NCBI GenBank assembly: GCA_019232795.1
Contig: JAFANH010000010.1
Location: 1 to 64,000, forward strand
Source: Burkholderiaceae bacterium
GTDB taxonomy: Bacteria; Pseudomonadota; Gammaproteobacteria; Burkholderiales; Burkholderiaceae_D
Length of the DNA: 64,000 nucleotides
Direction: 5' to 3'
The position numbers were made by a program, and so were the translations under genes. This document shows, piece after piece, positions 17,810-26,575 of this stretch. Below the pieces are notes generated by a model, which saw only the letters and a list, made by a program, of their open reading frames with translations, was not told where the DNA came from and searched no databases. The first letter of the stretch is position 1. The number at the start of each line of letters is the position of its first letter.

Positions 17810-17836
17810 CTTAATGAGTTAGCTTAGTGAGTTAAA
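17798..17836. repeat. 13-base tandem repeat, three copies, across a stop codon
   Basis: The copies are TTAGTGAGTTAGC (17798-17810), TTAATGAGTTAGC (17811-17823) and TTAGTGAGTTAAA (17824-17836). The first contains the last two codons and stop of the DUF4870 gene. The other copies add further stops downstream. Confidence 0.85.
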
Positions 17837-17844
17837 TTCGTGCG

Positions 17845-18336
17845 CTAAGCCAGAGCTTCCGCCCCGGCCTCGAAAGCAAGCAGACGGCGTTTGCGCTCCA
17901 GCCCGCCGGCATAGCCGGTGTGGGCGCCGCTGCTTGCCACCACACGATGGCAGGGCACGATGATCGACACTGGATTGCGTCCTATGGCCGCTCCGACCGC
18001 ACGCACCGCCGCCGGTTTGCCGACACGGCGCGCGTGTTCGCCATAACTGATCGTGGCGCCGAACGGGATCGCCAGCAAGGCATCCCATACCGCGTGCTGA
18101 AACGGCGTGCCCCGCAAGTCGAACGGCAAATCGAAAGCCTGGCGCGTGCCGGCGAAAAATTCACCGAGCTGCCGCCGCGTGCGCGTCAACACCTCCTGAT
18201 CGGGCTTCTCATGCCAATCGTCGGCCTTGCCCTTGAAATGACGATGCTGCTCGAAATAAATGCCACACAAACCCCGTTCGCTCGCCACCAGCAGCAGGCT
18301 ACCGAGCGGACTCACATATTCGCAATAAGAAATCAT
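17845..18336 (-). CDS. ogt: Methylated-DNA--protein-cysteine methyltransferase
   Basis: The protein removes O6-methyl groups from guanine (and O4-methyl from thymine) by irreversible transfer to its own Cys129. Its 163 residues carry the active-site motif IIVPCHRVV. The helix-turn-helix/recognition segment around residues 79-117 includes FQHAVWDALLAIPFGATISYGE. Its start overlaps the stop of the upstream Ada-AlkA fusion gene by 4 bases, making a two-gene alkylation-repair operon. It supplies the methyltransferase domain that the upstream protein lacks. Confidence 0.96.
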   Translation of the reverse strand: MISYCEYVSPLGSLLLVASERGLCGIYFEQHRHFKGKADDWHEKPDQEVLTRTRRQLGEFFAGTRQAFDLPFDLRGTPFQHAVWDALLAIPFGATISYGEHARRVGKPAAVRAVGAAIGRNPVSIIVPCHRVVASSGAHTGYAGGLERKRRLLAFEAGAEALA

Positions 18337-19865
18337 TTTCTATCCTTGTGACTTAGAGAAGTCCACAGCAGCAAGGCGCCATAGCCGCGCCAAGGCGACC
18401 ACGCCGCCACGCGATCCAGCAACTGCTTTTCCGTCAAACGCTGACCGTCCACGTCTGCTGCCGCTTTCTGCAAACCGAGATCACCGGCCGGAAATGCGTC
18501 GGGAAAACGCAAGGCACGCAAGGCAACATACTGCGCCGTCCATTCGCCTATGCCGCGCACCGTCCTCAATTGTTCGACCGCTTGCTGCAGACTCAGGCCC
18601 GCACGCAGTTCCAGACCGCCGTCCACGGCGAATTGCGCAATATTGCGTATCGTTTGCGCACGCGTGCCGGGCATGCCGATTTGCGCGATATCGGCCACTT
18701 CGGCACCTGCCAAAACCTGAGCCGTCGGAAAATAATGCGTCACCGCGGCAAACGGCGCATCGGCGGCCGCGCCGAAGCGCATAGCCATGCGTCCAGACAA
18801 GGTAGTCGCTCCGGCCACGCTCACTTGCTGTCCCAGGATCGCGCGTACGGCGAGCTCGAACACGTCGAACGCACCCGGCACGCGCAAGCCCGGCACTTTG
18901 CGGATTTGCCGTGCCAGCAAAGGGTCGTGCCGCAAATGCGCTTCGATCACGGCAGGATTGGCGTCGAGATCGAATTGCATGCGTACACGCGACAGCAAAG
19001 GCATGAGTTGCGGCGCCAAGACCGGCGCCACTTCCAATTCCAGCTGCTGCTTCGCGGCCACATGCCGCACGCGCAGCCAGCCGCGCGCTTCACCCAAGGC
19101 GACGCTGCGCATGTAGGTTTGCGCTTCGGCGTCGACTGCTTCGACGCCCGGTATCCCGCGCCCGGCCAGATACGACAGCAGTTCGCTCCAATTGAACGGT
19201 GGGCGGTAAGCAAGGCGCAACACCAGCGCGCCGGCGCTGTGCCCGTCTTGCGGCTCTGCGCGCCGCACGGCGGACGGCGCCATGCCGTAGCGCTCGTCGA
19301 ACAAGGCATTGAAGCGCCGCAGGCTGCCGAAACCAGCCGCATACGCGAGTTCCGTCATTGGCAGATTTGTTTCCTGCAACAGCTTTTTCGCGAACAACAA
19401 GCGCTGCGTCTGCGCCAGTTCGACCGGCGTCACGCCGAAGTGCTGCAACAGCACGCGCCGCAACTGCCGCGACGACAGGCCGACTTCGCCAGCCAAGGCT
19501 TCGACGTCGCCATGATTCAAGGCACCCGCAGCAATGCGCCGCCAAACCGCATAAGCCAGGTTTTGTTGCAACGCGTACGGCGCCAGTTCCGGGCGGCAGC
19601 GCAAGCAAGGCCGAAAACCGGCCGCTTCCGCCGCCGCCGCATTCGGAAAGAAGGTGCATGAGGACGCGCGCGGCGTTTTTACGGTGCACACCGGGCGGCA
19701 ATAAATGCCGGTGCTTTTTACACCCGTGAAAAACACGCCATCGAAACGCGTATCGCGCGCCTGCAAGGCGCGGTAACACACTTCGCGGTCTGGCAAGGCC
19801 GTGTCGCTCAGTTCTGACGCACCATCCGTGTGTGTCGCCGGGTGCGTGGGTTGGTGAGTATCCAT
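18333..19865 (-). CDS. Ada-AlkA fusion: regulatory Ada N-terminus joined to 3-methyladenine DNA glycosylase
   Basis: This 510-residue protein combines sensing and base excision repair. The Ada zinc domain has Cys56, Cys60, Cys87 and Cys90, exactly the spacing of E. coli Ada Cys38/42/69/72. Cys56 is therefore the likely methylphosphotriester acceptor. An AraC-type HTH follows (about 105-205, with LSSRQLRRVLLQHFGVTPVE and MTELAYAAGFGSLRRFNALF). From about 215 on it is AlkA: an N-terminal AlkA domain, HhH motif VRGIGEWTAQYVALRAL, and a catalytic Asp in FPAGDLGLQ. The methyltransferase domain of Ada is absent and is encoded separately by ogt downstream. It probably activates its own operon when methylated. 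Confidence 0.93.
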   Translation of the reverse strand: MDTHQPTHPATHTDGASELSDTALPDREVCYRALQARDTRFDGVFFTGVKSTGIYCRPVCTVKTPRASSCTFFPNAAAAEAAGFRPCLRCRPELAPYALQQNLAYAVWRRIAAGALNHGDVEALAGEVGLSSRQLRRVLLQHFGVTPVELAQTQRLLFAKKLLQETNLPMTELAYAAGFGSLRRFNALFDERYGMAPSAVRRAEPQDGHSAGALVLRLAYRPPFNWSELLSYLAGRGIPGVEAVDAEAQTYMRSVALGEARGWLRVRHVAAKQQLELEVAPVLAPQLMPLLSRVRMQFDLDANPAVIEAHLRHDPLLARQIRKVPGLRVPGAFDVFELAVRAILGQQVSVAGATTLSGRMAMRFGAAADAPFAAVTHYFPTAQVLAGAEVADIAQIGMPGTRAQTIRNIAQFAVDGGLELRAGLSLQQAVEQLRTVRGIGEWTAQYVALRALRFPDAFPAGDLGLQKAAADVDGQRLTEKQLLDRVAAWSPWRGYGALLLWTSLSHKDRK

Positions 19866-20001
19866 GGCTTCATTTTACTCACTCTTCCGCCCGCGGCTAG
19901 CCGCTTTCGGACATCTTTCCAAGCAGGCTTCGCGAGACTTGTTATGGCCGGAAATTATTTTCTTTGCATTGCTACGCGACACACTGGCGTACAATCAAGT
20001 C

Positions 20002-20235
20002 ATGGACATCACTTTGACCGAATTGGAAGAAGCGATCAATTATTGGCGCTCCGAGCGGCCGTCCGCCGGCGAAGAGCGCGCACTGTCGCCGGAAGTCAAC
20101 GCATTGGCCACGGCTTACGCGCTGATGATTTACAACCGCCGGCAGACTGCGCCACTCGCCGCTTTCGATCAGGCGGCACAGCAACTGATAGGTAAATGGC
20201 GGGAATCGCGCGAATCGCGCGAATTGCGCGCGTGA
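20002..20235 (+). CDS. DUF3717 small protein
   Basis: This is a 77-residue soluble protein starting MDITLTELEEAINYWRSERPS. It matches the short DUF3717 family found mainly in Burkholderiales, whose role is unknown. A longer reading frame extends upstream, but I start at ATG 20002 because the conserved region begins there. The C-terminus is a repeated Arg-Glu-Ser (RESRESREL) made by a 9-base tandem repeat. It is convergent with the radical SAM gene. Confidence 0.8.
   Translation: MDITLTELEEAINYWRSERPSAGEERALSPEVNALATAYALMIYNRRQTAPLAAFDQAAQQLIGKWRESRESRELRA
20203..20229. repeat. 9-base tandem repeat, three copies, at the end of a gene
   Basis: The copies are GAATCGCGC (20203-20211), GAATCGCGC (20212-20220) and GAATTGCGC (20221-20229). 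They encode the repeated end of the DUF3717 protein, and the stop codon follows within six bases. Confidence 0.85.
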
Positions 20236-20239
20236 TGCG

Positions 20240-21742
20240 TCATGCGGTCAAGTGCAGTGCCTGGCGCTGCGGTACGTTGAGTGCATTGGGAGTGGGCGCC
20301 TCTTCTTCCGCATGCGGCGACTTCTGCGGCCGGCCCGCATAATCCCGGCTCAGCATCCTGTTCACGTAAGCGACTTCGAAGCCGCGCTCGCGCAACCATT
20401 GCGCCACCAGCCCCGCGAGACGGTCAAGCGCGATGCGATGCGTTGCGTCCGTATGCGCATACAGCCAATCCGACAAGACCATGAAGTTTGCAAACGGCGC
20501 CTCTCCCAGTATAAGCGTCAACGTATGCGCGAAACGCCCTGAATTCGCAACCAGGTCCCAGTAACGCGCAAAACGCACCAGCCGCTGCATCTCGGAGAAA
20601 TTGATGCGATCCGTCGCCAGTATCGTATACGGCGGATGCGGATCGAACACCAAGGCATACTCCTGCGTATGGCGCACGATAGGCGTGCCGCGCAAGCGCT
20701 TCAGGATGCCGAACTGGATTTCGTGCGGAGCAAGCGCAACCAGCCGATCGAACCCGCGCGCAAAGCTCTCGACATCCTCGCCTGGCAAGCCGGCAATCAG
20801 ATCGACGTGCAAGTGCGCGTGCGAATGTGCGCGCAGCCAAGCGATATTCGCGGCCGCCTTGTCGTTGTTCTGCTTGCGGCTGACCAGGGCCTGCACCTCA
20901 GGATTGAAACTCTGGATGCCGATTTCGAATTGCAAGGCTCCAGGCGGAAATTGCGCGATCGCATCCTTGAGCGCGTCCGGCAGATGGTCGGGCACGACTT
21001 CGAAATGCGCGAACACCGGATCGTGCGGCGCAGCTTCCAGCTTGTCGAGAAAGAAGCGCAGGATGCGCAAACTCGATTTCACGTTCAGGTTGAACGTGCG
21101 GTCGACAAACTTGAACAGGCGCGCGCCGCGCGCATGCAAGGATTCGAGTTCGCCGAGAAAGCGATCCAAGTCAAACGGCCAGGCCGTCTTGTCAAGCGAA
21201 GACAGGCAGAATTCGCACTTGAACGGACAGCCGCGCGACGCTTCCACGTACAGCGTACGGTGCGCGATATCCTCATCGGCGTACAGGGCATACGGCAACG
21301 CCAGCTCATCCAGCGGCGGCTGCACACCGGCATGCACCTTCATCAAAGGCTTAGGCCCGTTCAAAATCTGCCGGCACAATTGCGCGAAGCTGATGTCACC
21401 CCAGCCCGTGATCAGATAGTCGGCCGCCTGCACAATCGCCTGCTGCTCGTATTCGTACGACACTTCTGGGCCGCCTAGCACCACCACCACATGCGGCGCC
21501 ACGCGCTTCAGCATCGCCACCACTTTCGTGATTTCCTCGATGTTCCATATGTACACGCCGAAACCGACAATGCGCGGCTGCGAGGCCAGCAGTTTCTCGA
21601 CCACGTCTGCCGTTTTGACGCCGATTACGAATTCCTGCAAACGCGTCACCCCACGCAGCTCGCCCATATTTGCGAGCAGGTAGCGCAAACCCAGTGAAGC
21701 ATGCGCGTAACGCGCATTGAGCGTGGACAACACGATACTCAT
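20240..21742 (-). CDS. B12-binding-domain radical SAM protein (DUF4080 type)
   Basis: This 500-residue enzyme has an N-terminal cobalamin-binding-like Rossmann domain (about 1-135, with VVVLGGPEVSYEYE). A radical SAM domain follows, with the iron-sulfur cluster ligands Cys172, Cys176 and Cys179 in SRGCPFKCEFC. The C-terminal part, starting from about 375, matches the DUF4080 arrangement. Neither the substrate nor the reaction is known; relatives include methyltransferases and methylthiolases. It is a single gene, and no biosynthetic partners are adjacent. Confidence 0.88.
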   Translation of the reverse strand: MSIVLSTLNARYAHASLGLRYLLANMGELRGVTRLQEFVIGVKTADVVEKLLASQPRIVGFGVYIWNIEEITKVVAMLKRVAPHVVVVLGGPEVSYEYEQQAIVQAADYLITGWGDISFAQLCRQILNGPKPLMKVHAGVQPPLDELALPYALYADEDIAHRTLYVEASRGCPFKCEFCLSSLDKTAWPFDLDRFLGELESLHARGARLFKFVDRTFNLNVKSSLRILRFFLDKLEAAPHDPVFAHFEVVPDHLPDALKDAIAQFPPGALQFEIGIQSFNPEVQALVSRKQNNDKAAANIAWLRAHSHAHLHVDLIAGLPGEDVESFARGFDRLVALAPHEIQFGILKRLRGTPIVRHTQEYALVFDPHPPYTILATDRINFSEMQRLVRFARYWDLVANSGRFAHTLTLILGEAPFANFMVLSDWLYAHTDATHRIALDRLAGLVAQWLRERGFEVAYVNRMLSRDYAGRPQKSPHAEEEAPTPNALNVPQRQALHLTA

Positions 21743-21936
21743 GAGCTACTCATTTCCTTTTCCCGCGGCGTACGCCGCATGATCCAGAATTATAGGCGCA
21801 GCAAGCGGCAAGGGCTTCTTGTTTATCGGCCGTCAACACGAATTTGCGCACTGCGCTACCATATTGCCGTACGCCCGGCCGGAAGATTACGGAAAACCGG
21901 GTGTCTCTTTTCGTGTTTCCATAAAAAGGATAAAAA

Positions 21937-22548
21937 ATGAAATTATTTTTCAGTCCGGGCGCTTGCTCGCTGGCTCCGCACATCGTACTGCGTGAAGCCG
22001 GCCTGTCGTTCGAACTCGACCAAGTCAATCTCGGCACCAAGCAGACGGCCAGCGGCAAGGATTTTTTGCAGATCAACCCCAAGGGTTATGTTCCGACTCT
22101 ACAGCTCGACAACGGCCAAGTCCTGACCGAAGGCGCCGTCATCCTGCAATACCTGGCCGATCAGGTACCGCGCAAACATCTGGCGCCCCCGTCCGGCACT
22201 CTGGAGCGTTTCCATTTAATGGAGTGGCTGACCTTCATCTCGAGCGAACTGCACAAAGCCTTTTCGCCGCTCTTCAACAGCAAGACACCGGAAGAATACC
22301 GCGTCATCGTCCGCGAGAATCTGACCAAGCGCATCGGCTTCGTCGCCAAGCAACTGGAAAAAACCGACTATATCGGCGGTGACCAGTTCAGCATCGCCGA
22401 CGCCTATCTGTTCACAGTCCTGTGCTGGACACGTCCGACCAAGATGGATCTTGCTCCCTGGCCTTCAGTGGTCGCTTACATGGACCGTGTCGGTTCGCGC
22501 CCGGCCGTGCATGCAGCGATGATTGCCGAAGGTTTGATCAAAGGTTAA
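21937..22548 (+). CDS. gstA: Glutathione S-transferase (beta-class, GstA-like)
   Basis: This is a 203-residue cytosolic enzyme conjugating glutathione to electrophiles. The thioredoxin-like N-terminal domain begins MKLFFSPGACSLAPHIVLRE, with the Cys10 characteristic of bacterial beta-class enzymes. The glutathione-binding stretch is GYVPTLQLDNGQVLTEGAVILQYL. The C-terminal helical domain has GGDQFSIADAYLF. AAAGGA precedes the start. It is followed by a strong intrinsic terminator. Confidence 0.95.
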   Translation: MKLFFSPGACSLAPHIVLREAGLSFELDQVNLGTKQTASGKDFLQINPKGYVPTLQLDNGQVLTEGAVILQYLADQVPRKHLAPPSGTLERFHLMEWLTFISSELHKAFSPLFNSKTPEEYRVIVRENLTKRIGFVAKQLEKTDYIGGDQFSIADAYLFTVLCWTRPTKMDLAPWPSVVAYMDRVGSRPAVHAAMIAEGLIKG

Positions 22549-22586
22549 AAAGCTCTGCCAAGAATCACCTTTTCTTTGATCGGCAT

Positions 22587-22622
22587 ACAGCCGCCGCGGC
22601 AAAAAGCCGGGCGGCTGTTTTT
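22587..22622 (+). terminator. Intrinsic terminator after gstA
   Basis: ACAGCCGC (22587-22594) pairs with GCGGCTGT (22611-22618). An inner CGGC/GCCG pair closes an AAAAA loop, and five T end the element. It lies 39 bases after the gstA stop and 36 before rarD. Confidence 0.85.
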
Positions 22623-22657
22623 CTCTTCCAACCCCGTTAACTTACCGTCCCTATCCG

Positions 22658-23539
22658 ATGCAAGCAGGAGTTTTTTACGCCGCCGGCGCCTATATTCTGT
22701 GGGGCCTGTTTCCCTTGTACTTCAAGGCTTTGCGGGGCATCGCGCCGCTGGAAATCCTCACGCACCGGATTGCCTGGGCCCTGTTGTTCCTGGCTGTCGT
22801 GCTGGTGGCGCGGCGCCAATGGGATTGGATCGCCAAGGTCGCGCGCGAACCGAAAATCCTGGCCTGGTTCATGGCCAGCTCCACCCTGCTGTCGGTGAAC
22901 TGGTTCATCTACATATGGTCGGTCAACAACGGCCACGTGATCGACAGCAGCCTGGGCTACTTCATGAATCCGCTGGTCAATGTCTTGCTCGGCTTCCTTT
23001 TGTTGCACGAGCGCTTGCGCCCAGTGCAGTGGTTTTCCATTGCCGTGGCAGCAAGCGGCGTTGCCTGGCTGACCTGGCAGACCGGGCATCTGCCATGGAT
23101 AGGCTTGTCGCTGGCTTTCTCGTTCGGCGTATACGGCTTATTACGCAAGACCGCCGCACTCGGCGCGCTTGAAGGTTTGTCGCTGGAAACAGCTTTGTTG
23201 TTCCCTCTTGCTTTCGGATACTTGGTTTTCCTGGCTTGGCAAGGCGAGAACGGCTTCCTGCAGGCATCCGCGTCTACCCAGTGGCTGCTGGCTGCTGCCG
23301 GCCCCATCACCGCGATCCCCTTGCTCATGTTCGCGGCCGGTGCACGCCGCATCCGCATGGCGACCTTGGGCCTGCTGCAATACATCGCACCGACCATACA
23401 ACTGTTGCTGGGTGTGCTGCTGTATCACGAGCCGTTTAGCGGTGCACGTTTGTCCGGGTTTGTGGTGATTTGGTCGGCGCTGGCGATTTATTCTTTGGAG
23501 GGGTTGTGGCGGGCTTGGGGCGCTCGGGCTACCTACTGA
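22658..23539 (+). CDS. rarD: EamA-family transporter RarD
   Basis: This is a 293-residue inner-membrane protein with about ten transmembrane helices in two EamA repeats. The start AGVFYAAGAYILWGLFPLYFK and the segment NWFIYIWSVNNGHVIDSSLGYFMNPLVNVLLG are characteristic of RarD. The second half includes RIRMATLGLLQYIAPTIQLLLGV. RarD was named for chloramphenicol sensitivity in E. coli; its natural substrate is unknown. It is a single gene with its own upstream terminator boundary. Confidence 0.93.
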   Translation: MQAGVFYAAGAYILWGLFPLYFKALRGIAPLEILTHRIAWALLFLAVVLVARRQWDWIAKVAREPKILAWFMASSTLLSVNWFIYIWSVNNGHVIDSSLGYFMNPLVNVLLGFLLLHERLRPVQWFSIAVAASGVAWLTWQTGHLPWIGLSLAFSFGVYGLLRKTAALGALEGLSLETALLFPLAFGYLVFLAWQGENGFLQASASTQWLLAAAGPITAIPLLMFAAGARRIRMATLGLLQYIAPTIQLLLGVLLYHEPFSGARLSGFVVIWSALAIYSLEGLWRAWGARATY

Positions 23540-23574
23540 TTTCCAATTGGGCATGACCGTAGGTGCGCCCTAGT

Positions 23575-23969
23575 CTACCTACAGGGGAACACGCTGGAAA
23601 GCGGACGCGTCTTTCGTAGTTTCTCTTGCGACCGCTTTAGATTAATCACTCCGTAAGCTACGGCAACGGATCGCCCGCGCTACCTCCGCTCCCCATCCTG
23701 CTCCCCTATAGATAGACTGGGAATGAGGTCGTCACAGGTTCGACCAAACCAACATTTAGTGCATCCCGTCTGCTTGCAAATACCAACTACGTAGTAGTTT
23801 CCTCGCCTATCTGTGGGGCGTGTGTGGCGCGAGAGGGGGAAGCGCGGGTGACCTAACTCCCGTTGATCGAAGAACAGACATCTAATATTTTGGGGAAGTA
23901 TTCCGGAGAAACAACGAAAGACGCGCCCTCTCGCAGAACACTCCCCCACAGGTAGGCGAGGCAACTACG
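23575..23969. repeat. Non-coding region with three diverged repeats, two of them inverted
   Basis: The stretch 23540-24073 between rarD and ettA lacks a supported gene. One sequence type (CTACCT, a GGGG core, then GCGTCTTTCGTAGTTTCTC) appears at 23575-23625 on the plus strand. It appears again, diverged, at 23906-23955 on the minus strand. A further copy of the CTCGCCTAyCTGTGGGG part lies at 23801-23836 (plus), facing 23924-23960, so a transcript could fold into a long imperfect hairpin. A 94-residue open frame on the minus strand (23680-23964) crosses these repeats and is probably not a gene. Confidence 0.45.
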
Positions 23970-24073
23970 GCACTACACAACCCACTCCCAAGAATCAATT
24001 CCAACAATTCACGGGAAAGCCACAAAACTATCGTATCCTATCGAATCCCGCATTTTTAGCTCGCACAAAGCCC

Positions 24074-25741
24074 ATGGCAAACTACGTCTACACCATGAAC
24101 CGCGTCGGCAAGATTGTTCCGCCGAAACGCCAGATCCTCAAGGATATTTCGCTTTCCTTCTTTCCCGGCGCCAAGATCGGCGTGCTCGGCCTGAACGGCT
24201 CGGGCAAGTCGACCTTGCTCAAGATCATGGCCGGGCTCGACAAGGACATCATCGGCGAGGCCGTGCCCATGCCGGGCATCAAGATCGGCTACCTGCCGCA
24301 GGAGCCTCAACTCAATCCCGAAGAAACCGTGCGCCAAGCAGTCGAAGCCGGCCTCGGCGAAATCTTCGAAGCCAAGGCCAAGCTCGACGCCGTGTACGCC
24401 GCCTATGCCGAACCGGACGCCGACTTCGACGCGCTCGCTGCCGAGCAGGCACGCCTGGAAGCCATCATCTCAACTTCCGCCGGCGACAACCCCGAGCAGC
24501 AACTCGAAATGGCCGCCGACGCGCTGCGCCTGCCGCCCTGGGACGCCAAGATAGGCGTGCTGTCGGGCGGTGAAAAGCGCCGCGTCGCGCTGTGCCGCCT
24601 GCTGCTGTCCAAGCCCGACATGCTGCTGCTGGACGAGCCAACCAACCACCTCGACGCCGAATCGGTCGAGTGGCTAGAGCAATTCCTGCAGCGCTTCCCC
24701 GGCACCGTGGTCGGCATCACCCATGATCGCTACTTCCTCGACAATGCCGCCGAGTGGATACTCGAACTCGACCGCGGCCAAGGCATCCCTTGGAAGGGCA
24801 ACTACAGTTCCTGGCTCGAGCAGAAGAGCAACCGCCTGAAGCAGGAAGAAGCAGCGGAGTCCTCGCGTCAAAAGACCATGGCCAAAGAACTGGAATGGGT
24901 GCGCCAAAACCCCAAAGGCCGGCAAGCGAAGAGCAAGGCCCGCCTGGCGCGCTTCAACGAACTGGCCGAATACGAATACCAGAAACGCAACGAGACGCAG
25001 GAAATCTTTATTCCCGTAGCCGAACGCCTCGGCAATGAAGTGATCGAATTCACGAACGTCTCGAAAGCCTTCGGCGACCGCCTGCTGATCGACAATCTCA
25101 GTTTCCGCATTCCGCCGGGCGCCATCGTCGGCATCATCGGCCCGAACGGCGCCGGCAAGTCGACGCTGTTCAAGATGATTGCCGGCATCGAGCAGCCGGA
25201 CAGCGGCGAAGTCAAGGTTGGCACTACCGCCAAAGTCTCGCTGGTCGATCAGAGCCGCGATGCGCTGGCCGACAGCAAGACCGTGTGGGAAGACGTCAGC
25301 GGCGGCGCCGACCTGCTCACCGTCGGCCGTTTCGAAATGCCGTCGCGCGCCTATCTCGGCCGCTTCAACTTCAAGGGCTCGGATCAACAAAAGATCGTCG
25401 GCAACCTGTCCGGCGGCGAACGCGGTCGCCTGCATCTGGCGAAGACGCTGCTCAAAGGCGGCAATGTATTGCTACTGGACGAACCGTCGAACGATCTTGA
25501 CGTCGAAACCCTGCGCGCGCTCGAAGACGCACTGCTCGAGTTTGCCGGCAGCGTGCTCGTCATCTCGCACGATCGCTGGTTCCTCGACCGTATCGCCACG
25601 CATATCCTGGCCTTCGAAGGCAATTCGCAAGTGAGCTTCTTCGACGGCAATTACCAGGAATACGAAGCCGACAAGAAGAAGCGACTGGGCGAAGAAGGCG
25701 CGAAACCCAAGCGCATCCGTTACAAGCCGCTGACGACTTGA
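24074..25741 (+). CDS. ettA: Energy-dependent translational throttle protein EttA
   Basis: This is a 555-residue ABC-F ATPase that binds the ribosomal E site and gates early elongation according to ATP/ADP. It has two nucleotide-binding domains: Walker A GLNGSGKST and signature LSGGEKRR, then GPNGAGKST and LSGGERGR. The intervening linker is charged and helical (LKQEEAAESSRQKTMAKELEW). It starts ANYVYTMNRVGKIVPPKRQILKDIS, typical of EttA. There is no transmembrane segment, consistent with a non-transport role. Confidence 0.97.
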   Translation: MANYVYTMNRVGKIVPPKRQILKDISLSFFPGAKIGVLGLNGSGKSTLLKIMAGLDKDIIGEAVPMPGIKIGYLPQEPQLNPEETVRQAVEAGLGEIFEAKAKLDAVYAAYAEPDADFDALAAEQARLEAIISTSAGDNPEQQLEMAADALRLPPWDAKIGVLSGGEKRRVALCRLLLSKPDMLLLDEPTNHLDAESVEWLEQFLQRFPGTVVGITHDRYFLDNAAEWILELDRGQGIPWKGNYSSWLEQKSNRLKQEEAAESSRQKTMAKELEWVRQNPKGRQAKSKARLARFNELAEYEYQKRNETQEIFIPVAERLGNEVIEFTNVSKAFGDRLLIDNLSFRIPPGAIVGIIGPNGAGKSTLFKMIAGIEQPDSGEVKVGTTAKVSLVDQSRDALADSKTVWEDVSGGADLLTVGRFEMPSRAYLGRFNFKGSDQQKIVGNLSGGERGRLHLAKTLLKGGNVLLLDEPSNDLDVETLRALEDALLEFAGSVLVISHDRWFLDRIATHILAFEGNSQVSFFDGNYQEYEADKKKRLGEEGAKPKRIRYKPLTT

Positions 25742-25746
25742 GCAGA

Positions 25747-26562
25747 ATGCAGGGCATGAGTCTGCCACGCCGCATCGGCATGCTGACCGCTGCACTGGCT
25801 CTGGCCGGCGCAGCGTTCGCGCAGGAGCCGGTGCTGGAAATCGACGTCGGCGCCAACCACCGGCAAGTTACCAGGGCCGAGCTGTTGGCGAATCCGGCCG
25901 TGCGCACCATCGCCGTCACCGACGACGTCTCCTACCACCGCCCCATGCGCTATCGCGCGCTGCCGTGGAGCGCATTGCTCCATACGGCAGATCCGGTCAC
26001 TGGCGACGTGCAATTCACCGCCGACGACGGTTTCGTTGCGAATATTCCCGCCGCCCAGCTGAATGGCGCGGGACAAGCCTGGCTGGCCATCGAACCGGCC
26101 AAAGCGCCCTGGCCGGCATTGAAAGCCGGTGGTCCGAGTGCGGGGCCGTTTTATCTCGTATGGCTGACACCGGCAAAAGCCGCTATCTCACCCGAACAGT
26201 GGCCCTACCAGATTGCCAAGATCGCCTCGGCCGCACCGCTGGAGCTGCGCTATCCGCAACTGCTTCCAAAAACGGGGGATGACGCTGCGCAGCGCGGCTT
26301 GCATGTCTACACCGCCAATTGCGCGAGCTGTCACCAGTTGAATGGCGCAGGCGACGCCACCATCGGCCCCGACCTCAACCGGCCGCATAGTCCGACGGAA
26401 TATTTTCAGGAAGATTATTTGCGCAAACTCGTGCGCGACCCGGCCAGCGTACGCAACTGGGGACAAAGGGTGATGCCGGGGTTTTCAACGGCGGTCTTGA
26501 GCGACGCCGAATTGAATGACTTGCTTGCTTACCTCAGGCAGATGGCGAAACAACGCCCCTGA
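25747..26562 (+). CDS. Periplasmic c-type cytochrome with an additional N-terminal domain
   Basis: This encodes about 271 residues with a signal peptide (MLTAALALAGAAFA). The first 160 mature residues resemble an oxidoreductase-like domain (RYRALPWSALLHTADP; GPSAGPFYLVWL), possibly related to the sulfite-oxidase/YedY molybdopterin fold. I see no certain molybdenum-ligand Cys there. The C-terminal domain binds one heme c at Cys192-Ala-Ser-Cys195-His196, with a Met ligand likely in GQRVMPGFS. The start could also be ATG 25756, three codons later. It begins just after ettA but no functional link is evident. The likely role is periplasmic electron transfer. Confidence 0.82.
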   Translation: MQGMSLPRRIGMLTAALALAGAAFAQEPVLEIDVGANHRQVTRAELLANPAVRTIAVTDDVSYHRPMRYRALPWSALLHTADPVTGDVQFTADDGFVANIPAAQLNGAGQAWLAIEPAKAPWPALKAGGPSAGPFYLVWLTPAKAAISPEQWPYQIAKIASAAPLELRYPQLLPKTGDDAAQRGLHVYTANCASCHQLNGAGDATIGPDLNRPHSPTEYFQEDYLRKLVRDPASVRNWGQRVMPGFSTAVLSDAELNDLLAYLRQMAKQRP

Positions 26563-26575
26563 AGCAGCCAGCAAA

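Noticed and set aside
23680-23964. 94-codon minus-strand open frame in the structured region
   Set aside because: It crosses the inverted repeats, has no ribosome-binding site I would trust, and no family match; treated as part of a repeat element.
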